Origin: Planctomycetia bacterium
GTDB taxonomy: Bacteria; Planctomycetota; Planctomycetia; Pirellulales; Thermoguttaceae
Assembly: GCA_030527205.1 (NCBI GenBank)
Contig: JAUNBG010000007.1
Location: 1 to 64,000 of the forward strand
Length of the DNA stretch: 64,000 nucleotides
Direction: 5' to 3'
A program made the position numbers and the translations under genes. Below the pieces are notes generated by a model. That model was not told the origin of the DNA. It ran no database searches and saw only the letters and a list, made by a program, of their open reading frames with translations. Of the stretch, positions 34,855 to 43,703 are shown one piece after another (the stretch's first letter is position 1; every line of letters begins with the position of its first letter).

Positions 34855-36582
34855 ATGTCGAACTATTTACAAGATAATAAAGATATTCAATTTCTTTTGG
34901 ATTATTTCGATTTAAAGGAAATTGCGGAACTTCAAGAGCGCGAAACGCCCAATGGAAACGCTGATTATTTGCCGCGTCATCTTGACGATGTTATCGATAA
35001 TTATCGTCAGGTTCTGAATATAACTGGCGAAATCGCTGCGGAAACCATTGCTCCCGGCGCGGAATTAGTCGATCGGGAAGGAAATACGCATAACGAAAAT
35101 CAAACGGTTACGCTTCATCCTCAGGTTCAGAAAAACTTGAATCGAATGACGCAAGCCGATCTAATGGGATTTACTCTGCCGCGAAAATATGGCGGACTCA
35201 ACTGTCCGATTCTGATCTATACAATGGCGACAGAAATCATTTCGCGTGCCGATTGTTCCTTTATGAATATGTTCGGTTTACAAGGGATTGCGGATACCAT
35301 TTATGCTTTTGCTTCTGAAGAGATCAAAGACGAATATTTGCCGTTGTTTGCGGCGGGAAAAGTATCCGGCGCAATGGTTTTAACGGAACCGGATGCGGGT
35401 TCTGATTTACAAGCGGTTCGACTTCGCGCTTTTACGGATGAACAGGGCAATTGGTTTCTTAATGGCGTCAAACGTTTTATAACAAACGGTTGCGGCGACG
35501 TTCTTCTGGTTCTTGCCCGAAGCGAACCTTCGATTTCCGACGGACGAGGGTTGAGTCTTTTCCTTTGCGAAAAAGGTCCGACAGTTCGCGTTCGGCATTT
35601 GGAAGAAAAATTGGGAATTCATGGTTCGCCGACTTGCGAACTTGTTTTCGACAATACGCCTTGCCGTTTAATTGGCGAACGTCAGCGCGGATTAATAACT
35701 TATGTTCTTGCTTTGATGAACGGCGCTCGACTTGGCGTTGCCGCTCAATCGTTGGGCGTTGCGGAATCGGCTGCCCGTTTAGCCAAAGAATATGCGGCTT
35801 CTCGAGAACAGTTTGGGGCTCCGATTAATCAGTTGGCTCCCGTTGCCGAAATGGTTGCCGATATGCAAGTTCAAATTGAGGCAGGGCGAGCTTTGGCTTA
35901 TGAAACGGCTCGAATCTGTGATTTGGAAAACAATACGAATCGACTTCTCGAACGAAATGCGGAATCGCTCAGCGATGCCGAAAAAAAATTGATGAAGCAG
36001 AAAAGCCGTTCTTATAAAAAGTTGAACGCTATGTTGACGCCAATGAGTAAATATTATTGCGGCGAAATGAGTATTTCCGTTGCGACAAATACAATTCAAG
36101 TTCTTGGCGGAAGCGGCTTTATCAAAGATTATGCCGCAGAACGATATTATCGAGACGCCCGGATTACAACGCTTTATGAAGGAACGTCGCAGCTTCAGGT
36201 TGTTGCGGCAATTCGAGGGTTGACTTCCGGCGTCTTCCAAAATTATATTGCCGATTTTGAAACGAAAGAACTCAATCAAGAATTGTTGAATTCGCTTCGA
36301 GATCAATTGATTCAATCGCGCAAAGAGCTTGACGAAGCAATCGCTTTTGCTCGAACTCAAGGGGGCGTCTATTTGGATTTGGTTGCAAGAAAAATCGTTG
36401 ATTCAGGAATTGCCATTTTAATTGGTCATTATCTTCTTGGTCAGGCGACGCGATGCGATCGGAAAAAACGGATTGCCAACTATTTTATAACGAAACAGCG
36501 CGCTTCGATTTTAATGAATCTGAATTTAATTCATTCGGGGAATACGCAAGTTGTCGACGAATTCGCTCTTTTCGCCGGATGA
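34855..36582 (+). CDS. Acyl-CoA dehydrogenase
   Basis: 575 residues, longer than the roughly 380 of typical short- and medium-chain enzymes; the extra length is mainly a C-terminal helical extension seen in a subset of bacterial members. FAD-binding motifs AMVLTEPDAGSDL and FITNG are visible, as is SREQFGAPINQL. The catalytic base is probably the Glu of YEGTSQLQ (about residue 442). It oxidises an acyl-CoA to the enoyl-CoA and hands electrons to EtfAB encoded upstream. Substrate chain length cannot be read from the sequence; no other beta-oxidation genes are in view. Confidence 0.92.
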   Translation: MSNYLQDNKDIQFLLDYFDLKEIAELQERETPNGNADYLPRHLDDVIDNYRQVLNITGEIAAETIAPGAELVDREGNTHNENQTVTLHPQVQKNLNRMTQADLMGFTLPRKYGGLNCPILIYTMATEIISRADCSFMNMFGLQGIADTIYAFASEEIKDEYLPLFAAGKVSGAMVLTEPDAGSDLQAVRLRAFTDEQGNWFLNGVKRFITNGCGDVLLVLARSEPSISDGRGLSLFLCEKGPTVRVRHLEEKLGIHGSPTCELVFDNTPCRLIGERQRGLITYVLALMNGARLGVAAQSLGVAESAARLAKEYAASREQFGAPINQLAPVAEMVADMQVQIEAGRALAYETARICDLENNTNRLLERNAESLSDAEKKLMKQKSRSYKKLNAMLTPMSKYYCGEMSISVATNTIQVLGGSGFIKDYAAERYYRDARITTLYEGTSQLQVVAAIRGLTSGVFQNYIADFETKELNQELLNSLRDQLIQSRKELDEAIAFARTQGGVYLDLVARKIVDSGIAILIGHYLLGQATRCDRKKRIANYFITKQRASILMNLNLIHSGNTQVVDEFALFAG

Positions 36583-36849
36583 TATTTGTTTGATTTCGTT
36601 GATATCTGGCGCAATTTTGCAAGTTATTTTTGATGAAAACTGTTGCCAACTTGGGAACCCGACCTTTGTGCCCGTTCTTTCCCGACTTGCGAGGACCGAA
36701 TCGGGAATTTATAACCGAAGCTGGAATGGACGACTGGCCTTGCCTTTGCGTAATATTCTGTTTTTGATGGCCTTACGAATCAAACGATCCGGACTTTTTA
36801 ACAGGCTTGAATATAAATATAACCATATAATTTCGAAAAGGTTTTCGAT

Positions 36850-39800
36850 ATGATGCAGAATGTCAATCCATCAAAATCAGTGAGCGAATCTGTTGTTTCT
36901 TTGAATCCTGATGTTTTTGACGCTCATCATTTGCCGATTTGTGTTCAGGGCGCTCGGGTTCATAACCTCAAAAATGTCAGTTTGGCCATTCCCTGGAATC
37001 GTCTTACTGTTATAACGGGACCAAGCGGCAGCGGCAAAAGTTCGTTGGCTTTTGATACAATTTACGCAGAGGGTCAACGTCAATATATTGAAAGTCTTTC
37101 CGTTTATTCGCGACAGTTTCTTTATCAATTGGAACGTCCCGATGTTGATTATATAAAAGGATTACAGCCGACAATTTCGATTGATCAGCGTTGTTCGATC
37201 CAAAATCCTCGAAGCACAGTTGCGACGTTAACAGAAATTTATGATTATTTGCGACTTCTTTATTCTCGAGTCGGTTTGGCTCATTGTTATCAATGCGGTC
37301 GTCCCATTCGCCAGCAATCGCCAGAACAGATTGCGGAAGAAATCCTGAATTTGCCCGCCAATGTCCGTTTGATGATTTTGGCTCCTGTCGTTACAGGTCT
37401 CAAAGGTTCACATAAAGACGTTTTACGAAAGGCCATCAAATCGGGATTCGTTCGCGCAAGAATAGACGGTTCTTTCGTCGAGCTTGCGCAAATTCCAAAT
37501 CTTGATCCGCAAAAAAGTCATTCTATAGAAATCATTATTGATCGGCTTATCCTCAAAGAAGGAATTCAATCGCGACTTTTGGAGTCAATTAAAACAGCTT
37601 TGCAAAACAGCGAAGGCCTGGTCTGCTGTCTTTATGAAAAAGAACGCCAAATAACCTCGGAAGGAACAACAAGAAGCGTTTGGAAAGACATTCTGTATAG
37701 CGCTCATTATAATTGTCCCAAATGTCATATTAATTATTTTGAATTGGAACCAAGAACGTTCAGTTTTAACAGTCCCTATGGAATCTGTCCCCAATGTCAA
37801 GGACTAGGAAAACAAGAAGCTTTTGATCCCGAATTAATGATTCCCGACGCTTCGCTTTCCTTGAATGACGGAATGCTTGCAATCCTCAAAGGGGGGGCCG
37901 TAACAACCAGCAAACTGCTTCAAAAAGAAATCGACGCTTTCGTTCAATTTTGGAAACTTGATAAAAATCTCCCGTTTGTAAAATGGGACAATAAACTGAA
38001 AAATCGGTTTCTTTATGGCGATTTGAATTCCATTAATTTTTCCAAACATCAAACGAAATCGACTTCGTCTGAAAAAGCGATTGGATCGGAAAAAAAGAGC
38101 GTCAATGCCGGGAAAAACAATTCGACATTGAATGATGCCAAAGAACATTCCTCAAATATAACGCAAGACGATAAAGCGCTTCTTTCCTTAATCAAAGAAG
38201 CTCGCCAACAAAAAGAGATTGATCAAGTCAGCAACGAGACGAAAAGAGAAAAAGGCTTTCCGATCAAAGAATCTGTAATCGAATTTTATCGCGGTTTTGT
38301 CGGAATCATTTCCTTTTTTGACAAAATCTATGCCAAAACGAAAAGCAAGAAAGAAAAAGCCTTTTTAGAAACGTTTCGCGGTATTGTTGTATGTCAAAGT
38401 TGTTTCGGTTCCCGAATTCGCCCGGAATCTCGTTCCGTGACGGTCAACGGCAAGAAAATATACGAATTGACCGCATTGCCAATCTCTGAATCGCTTCAAT
38501 GGTTTAAAGAAATCTCGTTGCCAACAGAACAAAGGATCATCGCCAAACCTCTTATTGACCAAATAATCGAACGTTTGGATTTTATGGATCATATCGGACT
38601 TGATTATCTGACTTTGGATCGGCCTTCCGATTCGCTTTCCGGAGGCGAACTGCAAAGAGTCCGTTTGGCAACCGGATTGGGAAATGGCCTGACAGGCGTC
38701 TGTTATATTTTGGATGAGCCGTCCATTGGACTTCATCCTCGCGATAATCAACGTTTAATTGACGCATTACGCAATCTTCAAAAACGCGGAAATACTGTCA
38801 TCGTTGTCGAACATGACGAAACGATTATGAGGAACGCTGATTGGCTTATTGATCTTGGACCTGGAGCAGGCGTTTTAGGCGGTCAAATTTTGGCCGAAGG
38901 GACTCCTCAACAAATCGAAGCGGAAGCCAAATCTTTAACCGGCAAATATTTGAGCGGAATTGAGTCTATTTCAATTCCTTCCAAACGACGCAAAATCGTC
39001 AAATCAAAAATGTTGACCTTGGAAGGGGTTCAAACAAACAATCTGAAAGACGTTTCTGTTCATTTTCCGCTGGGAACTTTCATTTGCGTTACTGGCGTTA
39101 GCGGATCAGGCAAAAGTTCATTGTTAAATGAAACTCTTGTTCCCGCTTTGACCAAACGACTGAATAATTCGTCGTCCGTAAAACCCGGGCCTCATAAAAG
39201 TCTTCGCGGAGTCAATAAAATCGACAAATTGATTCAAATAGATCAATCGTCAATCGGTCGAACGCCTCGCAGTAATCCGGCAACTTATACAGGACTTTTT
39301 GACGAAATTCGCAAGCTTTTTGCCAGTTCTCGAGACGCTCGACGTCGCGGTTATAAAACGGGACGTTTTAGTTTTAATGTTCCTGGCGGACGTTGCGATC
39401 ATTGTCAAGGTCAGGGAATACAAAAAATCGAAATGCATTTTTTGCCCGATATGTATGCCGTTTGCCCTGTTTGCCAGGGAAAAAGATTCAATAATCAAAC
39501 ATTGGAAATTAAATATAAAGACAAATCAATTGCCGATGTTTTGGATATGTCCATTGATGAAGCGGCTCTCTTTTTCGATCATTATCCCCCCATTTTCAGA
39601 ATGCTCGAAAGTCTTCAACAAGTCGGGCTCGGTTATATGACTTTGGGACAGTCTTCGACAACTCTTTCTGGAGGCGAAGCTCAACGAATCAAATTAGCGG
39701 CGGAACTGGCTCGAGTCGAAACGGGCAATACGCTTTATGTTCTTGACGAACCAACTTGCGGATTGCATTCCGAAGATATTCGAAAGCTTCTCGACGTTCT

Positions 39801-40014
39801 TTCTCATTTAGTTGATCTTGGGAATACCGTTATTGTTATCGAACATAATTTAGACGTTATTAAAACCGCAGATTGGATTATTGATCTCGGTCCAGAAGGG
39901 GGCAAAAATGGCGGATTTATTACTGCTTTTGGAACCCCGGAAGAAATCGCCAAATTGGATGACAATTATACGGGACAATTTTTAAAAGTCGTTTTGAATA
40001 AAAAACAACAATAA
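36850..40014 (+). CDS. uvrA: UvrA, second copy (single length)
   Basis: 1054 residues, two complete ABC modules. Walker A GPSGSGKSS (about 56) and GVSGSGKSS (about 748), signatures LSGGELQRV (about 595) and LSGGEAQRI (about 938), Walker B ILDEPSIGLHPRD and VLDEPTCGLHSED. Zinc fingers CPKC...CPQC and CDHC...CPVC are present. A Ser/Lys-rich insertion of about 70 residues (about 395-465) replaces a normally compact loop. It differs clearly from the fusion at 15339 (LSVYSRQFLYQLERPDVDYIKG here versus LSSYARQFLGQ there). The TAA stop's last base is the first base of miniature element copy E. A second ATG immediately follows the first. Confidence 0.95.
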   Translation: MMQNVNPSKSVSESVVSLNPDVFDAHHLPICVQGARVHNLKNVSLAIPWNRLTVITGPSGSGKSSLAFDTIYAEGQRQYIESLSVYSRQFLYQLERPDVDYIKGLQPTISIDQRCSIQNPRSTVATLTEIYDYLRLLYSRVGLAHCYQCGRPIRQQSPEQIAEEILNLPANVRLMILAPVVTGLKGSHKDVLRKAIKSGFVRARIDGSFVELAQIPNLDPQKSHSIEIIIDRLILKEGIQSRLLESIKTALQNSEGLVCCLYEKERQITSEGTTRSVWKDILYSAHYNCPKCHINYFELEPRTFSFNSPYGICPQCQGLGKQEAFDPELMIPDASLSLNDGMLAILKGGAVTTSKLLQKEIDAFVQFWKLDKNLPFVKWDNKLKNRFLYGDLNSINFSKHQTKSTSSEKAIGSEKKSVNAGKNNSTLNDAKEHSSNITQDDKALLSLIKEARQQKEIDQVSNETKREKGFPIKESVIEFYRGFVGIISFFDKIYAKTKSKKEKAFLETFRGIVVCQSCFGSRIRPESRSVTVNGKKIYELTALPISESLQWFKEISLPTEQRIIAKPLIDQIIERLDFMDHIGLDYLTLDRPSDSLSGGELQRVRLATGLGNGLTGVCYILDEPSIGLHPRDNQRLIDALRNLQKRGNTVIVVEHDETIMRNADWLIDLGPGAGVLGGQILAEGTPQQIEAEAKSLTGKYLSGIESISIPSKRRKIVKSKMLTLEGVQTNNLKDVSVHFPLGTFICVTGVSGSGKSSLLNETLVPALTKRLNNSSSVKPGPHKSLRGVNKIDKLIQIDQSSIGRTPRSNPATYTGLFDEIRKLFASSRDARRRGYKTGRFSFNVPGGRCDHCQGQGIQKIEMHFLPDMYAVCPVCQGKRFNNQTLEIKYKDKSIADVLDMSIDEAALFFDHYPPIFRMLESLQQVGLGYMTLGQSSTTLSGGEAQRIKLAAELARVETGNTLYVLDEPTCGLHSEDIRKLLDVLSHLVDLGNTVIVIEHNLDVIKTADWIIDLGPEGGKNGGFITAFGTPEEIAKLDDNYTGQFLKVVLNKKQQ

Positions 40015-40121
40015 GGAAGTTCTAAAAACAGAGAAGCGCGGATGTCTCGTCCGCAAAAACTGGTTTTAACGTCTTTATTCGAAATGCGTTTGTTGAAAAA
40101 TCCCGGTTTTTAGAACTCCCC
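40014..40121 (+). mobile_element. Miniature inverted-repeat element, copy E, starting on the uvrA stop codon
   Basis: It begins AGGAAGTTCTAAAAA, with its first A being the third base of the uvrA TAA codon, and ends TTTTTAGAACTCCCC (degenerate). GGATGTCTCGTCCGC lies near the left end. Left flank AATA; right flank AAAA, so no perfect duplication. The rest of the gap to 40334 holds no gene. Confidence 0.8.
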
Positions 40122-40334
40122 AAAAATGTTTCAGTTCAAAAATCAATTTGATCCTATCCAACATTCAGAAATAAGAATCTGAATCGCAACAAAATATTTC
40201 TCAGAGAAACATATGCGCAACGATTATTAATCGGTTCGAACAGAAAAGAACAAGCAACCAATCAAACAGCCGGGCGTCTTGTTGTCCGACTGGCAATTGA
40301 ACAATTTCCGATTTCAACTGACTTAAGAATGTCA

Positions 40335-41606
40335 TTATTCCGGACAACAAAGGGGAAAAACAATAACTGGACATTCGCGTTGAAATCGATTGCCATTTTT
40401 TTCCATTTCAATGACGATTTGCCAATGAATCATATTATTTTCAACTTCGAATGAATGCATTGCGCCAATGGGAAGTTGCAAAAAAAAGTCTTCGCTGATC
40501 GTTTCTCCCCGTTGAATGGTCAATGATTCTTTTCTCCAAAGTTCTTGACGATAAACTTCCTTCTTATTCGTAATCGTATCGGTTCCTTGTCGATATCGCG
40601 CCAACTCTTCACAGACAATAGAAATTCGATACATTTGCGTTTCGATCCAACCGTCCTGAATTAAAGTCAGTCGCAATTTTCGTCCGGGCAAAATGGGATG
40701 ATCGGAAATTTCTAAAATCGTTGACCCAAAATGCAATGCCGTTCGAATTCGTTTGATGATCCAGGGAATGAAAGCAAATCCTGCGCCGCAAAAAATGATT
40801 CCGAATAAAAACGCCAGTCCGGTATCCCAGCCATTTTGGCTCGACGAAAAAAGATAAATAAAAAGAATCCAAGCCAAAAGATTCCAAAGAATTGCAAGAC
40901 ATAAAGCGCAAATCAAGGGAAATAACGGGACAAAAATAACGGGAAGCCGAAACGTCAATCGAACTCCCGGACTTTCGTTGATTTCCTGTTCGTTGGGAAG
41001 AGTCGGATAAAGACATTTTCGCTGCTGAATCAGCGTTCTTTGTTCCAAAGATTGAGAACGAAAACGATAACGAAGCGTCAAACAAGTTCCGGCATAAACG
41101 AGCAAAGTCAAAGGAATCATCAAAAAGAGCCAACCCCAAAATAACGATTTCTTTTGAAGAATAACTTTTTTCGGATCCGTTGAGTCAAACCAGCAAATCG
41201 TTTTCATTTCGGGAGAATAATTTGCCAAAAGATCAAGAACTTCCTGTCTGCTATACAAAAAGCCTTGATCTTCCGTTAATGTTTGACGATCATAAGCAAA
41301 CATTGAAAAAGTTTCGCCGTCAACGACATATTCAATTCGAATTTCGGGACGATAAAACAGATTTCCATTTCGATCGGGCTTGGCATGAAGAAAACATTCT
41401 TTGACAACGCAATCGGTTTCGACCAATCGGTTCGACTCTTTCCAAAGCGCGACGCCCCAAGTCATGAGATGAATGACAAGAATGAGAACGCCCAATGAAA
41501 AAATGCCTCCCCAAAGAAGAAACTCTGGAAGTTGCCAACAACCAACAAAACGTTCTTTAACAGGATTGACGATCAATTTTTCTGACGGTTCTTGCGTTAT
41601 GGCCAT
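40335..41606 (-). CDS. Membrane protein with DUF3592-like domain
   Basis: 423 residues. A hydrophobic span at about 30-52, a beta-rich segment with VKECFLHAKPDRNGNLFYRPEIRIEYVVDGETF and VLDLLANYSPEMKTICWFDSTDPKKVIL, then a span at about 155-175 and a long hydrophobic pair at about 225-280. The first half matches the DUF3592 pattern (extracellular beta domain between two spans). The C-terminal soluble part is beta-rich and unrecognised. The gene starts 3 bases after the sugar-kinase stop, so the two are probably one transcript, though no functional link is obvious. Confidence 0.65.
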   Translation of the reverse strand: MAITQEPSEKLIVNPVKERFVGCWQLPEFLLWGGIFSLGVLILVIHLMTWGVALWKESNRLVETDCVVKECFLHAKPDRNGNLFYRPEIRIEYVVDGETFSMFAYDRQTLTEDQGFLYSRQEVLDLLANYSPEMKTICWFDSTDPKKVILQKKSLFWGWLFLMIPLTLLVYAGTCLTLRYRFRSQSLEQRTLIQQRKCLYPTLPNEQEINESPGVRLTFRLPVIFVPLFPLICALCLAILWNLLAWILFIYLFSSSQNGWDTGLAFLFGIIFCGAGFAFIPWIIKRIRTALHFGSTILEISDHPILPGRKLRLTLIQDGWIETQMYRISIVCEELARYRQGTDTITNKKEVYRQELWRKESLTIQRGETISEDFFLQLPIGAMHSFEVENNMIHWQIVIEMEKNGNRFQRECPVIVFPLCCPE

Positions 41607-41609
41607 AAA

Positions 41610-43181
41610 TCAATTGCTTTCGTCAATCAAAAAAATATCTTCGTCCCAACATTGAGCAATTTTCTGTAAAAAAGGAATCGTTTTTTGATAAACATAAAAA
41701 ACGCGTTCATATTTTGCAACGCAAACGTTGTCGGGCTCCGTTATCATTTTTGAATCTTGATCAATGGAATTCAATGGAGAGAAATCGCTCCAAATATCCG
41801 AGCCAACCAAAGCCAAAGCAGCGACGCCCAAAGCAGGAACGCTTTGACTTTTCGACGTTGTACAAATCGAATGAGCTAAAATATTCGCATACATATAACG
41901 ACTCAAATTCGTCAACGGATCGCCGACCAAATGAATGGGATTTTCGATCGAAATCAATGAAGAAAGCTGATTCCAGGCTTCTCTCAAACTCATGGCGATT
42001 CCTTCAAGCGTTGCCCGAATAATATCCCCTTGAGTATGCGACAGCGATAATCCCCAAAAAGCGCCTCGAATGTTTCGTTGCGATTTGCTGCTTGCCGATC
42101 CGATAAAACAGGGATTCATAATCAATTGATTGGCTCCGATCGACGAAAGGCTTGCGGCTTCCTGCATGAGAAAATAAGGATTTCTCCCTGTTTCCAAGGC
42201 TTGTTGTTTGATATTTTGACAAAGAGTATCACGAAGCCAGCGCATTGTTGTTCCCGTTGAAAAAACGCCTTTAAAATTCAAATAATAACCAGGAATCAAA
42301 TGATTGAAAATAAAAGGACGATCTTTTGTATCAATGAGAGGTTTATCGCTGCAAACAGTCAGCCAGGACGAAGACCCCAAAGAACCGGCGCATTGTCCGA
42401 CTTGATTGCAAAGAGCTCCCAGAGCAATACAGGAATTATCGATTCCGCCCACAATAACTTTGGTTTCCGGAATCAATCCCAATTCATTTGCTATTTCTGG
42501 CAATAAGGTTCCAATGCAATCGGTTGCAAGTCGAACTTCGGGAAAAAGAGAAGCAGAAAGACCGGCACAATTAAGAATATCCTGATCAAAACAATTTTGA
42601 ACCAAATTCCAAACGCCATAACCCGACGCATAACTGAAATCTGTTGCCATTTTTCCTGTCAAACGAAAATTAACATAATCTTTTGTGCCGAGAACTTTGT
42701 CGATTTTTCCAAAAAGATCAGGAAAATGATCTTGAAACCAACTGATTTTGAAAAGAGGATAATTGGCAACAGGAAAACCGCAGCCGGTCCGGGAATACCA
42801 ATCATCTTCTTCCATTTTTGTAAAGAATTTTTTCGCCTGATTTTCGGCTCGTCCGTCCGACCAGATTGGGGTCCATTCCAAAAGCAAATTTCCGTGACAA
42901 TCCAAAGGAACGGTTCCCAGGCTATGGCCGCCAATTCCAATGCAAACAATCTCCTTTGACGATATGTTATTTTCTTCAAAGGCAAAAGCGAGAAGTTTTT
43001 TGATGCTCGAGATAACAGCAACAACCCAATCATCGGGACGCTGTTCATGAAAATCGTTTTGATGATATCGCGTTTCAATCTGTTCAAAAACAGAACCGAT
43101 GCTTTGACCATTTTCGTCATAAAGGGACGAACGACATCCTCCCGTTCCCAAATCGATTGCTAAAACATATTTTTTCATCAT
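41610..43181 (-). CDS. FGGY-family carbohydrate kinase (xylulokinase-like)
   Basis: About 523 residues. N-terminal phosphate loop AIDLGTGGCRSSLYDENG, IGIGGHSLGTVPLD, and the central GGIDNSCIALGALCNQVGQCAGSLGSSSWL, an FGGY nucleotide-binding element. C-terminal LVGDPLTNLSRYMYANILAHSICTT matches the second family signature region. These kinases phosphorylate sugars such as xylulose, gluconate, ribulose or glycerol; I favour xylulose because a xylose isomerase is in the window, but that gene is 17 kb away. The ATG at 43181 (or the ATG right after it) has GGGAG upstream; the frame continues 10 codons further. Confidence 0.88.
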   Translation of the reverse strand: MMKKYVLAIDLGTGGCRSSLYDENGQSIGSVFEQIETRYHQNDFHEQRPDDWVVAVISSIKKLLAFAFEENNISSKEIVCIGIGGHSLGTVPLDCHGNLLLEWTPIWSDGRAENQAKKFFTKMEEDDWYSRTGCGFPVANYPLFKISWFQDHFPDLFGKIDKVLGTKDYVNFRLTGKMATDFSYASGYGVWNLVQNCFDQDILNCAGLSASLFPEVRLATDCIGTLLPEIANELGLIPETKVIVGGIDNSCIALGALCNQVGQCAGSLGSSSWLTVCSDKPLIDTKDRPFIFNHLIPGYYLNFKGVFSTGTTMRWLRDTLCQNIKQQALETGRNPYFLMQEAASLSSIGANQLIMNPCFIGSASSKSQRNIRGAFWGLSLSHTQGDIIRATLEGIAMSLREAWNQLSSLISIENPIHLVGDPLTNLSRYMYANILAHSICTTSKSQSVPALGVAALALVGSDIWSDFSPLNSIDQDSKMITEPDNVCVAKYERVFYVYQKTIPFLQKIAQCWDEDIFLIDESN

Positions 43182-43703
43182 CGTTGGCTCTCCCTTTGTT
43201 ATTTCATACAAACTGCGATAAGCAGAAATTTGACTTTTATTCTATTTTCTCTGCGTTTTGTTGATTCTGTAAGAAAAGGCTGATCGTTTTGAGTCAGACT
43301 CAAACTTGTTGAAAATCCGGGTTTGGGATTCGCAAACCTAGCAATGCCGGGGATTACGAAGGGACAAATCTTGCCCAATCCGGTTTCAGTATAAACTATT
43401 GTATCGAAATCGGCAATTAATTCAAGTTGCTTTTCAACGACGTTATCAGGAACCTTATTAGCGACACTCTTCCGGTTCGATTTCAAAGATTGCTCTTCGT
43501 TGTCGATCTTGCGGATTTGTCTCGACTCAATTATAAATCAAACGCTTAAATTATATGGACGATTAAACGTCGTCGTCAAAGTTCTTGTTTGTTTTATCGA
43601 ATGATTTCGTTTTTTTAAAACTTACTGTTTTTTATTTTTGCCTGTTTTAAAAGGAAAAATGTTTTATGTCACAATTTTTGGAAAATATCTTTTAATTCAT
43701 TGT
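43182..43703. other. Intergenic region containing repeat family 2
   Basis: Holds repeat family 2 copy 2 (listed separately). A minus-strand open frame (43199-43486) overlaps the repeat and the kinase start and is not called. The rest is AT-rich with no recognised signal. Confidence 0.35.
43305..43396 (-). repeat. Intergenic repeat family 2, copy 2
   Basis: Read on the minus strand it gives ACTGAAACCGGATTGGGCAA, then GATTTGTCCC and GTAATCCCCGGCATTGC, aligning with 9662-9752 over its length. Confidence 0.5.

Noticed and set aside
43199-43486. 95-codon minus-strand frame upstream of the sugar kinase
   Set aside because: Built on repeat family 2 and overlapping the kinase start; no similarity.
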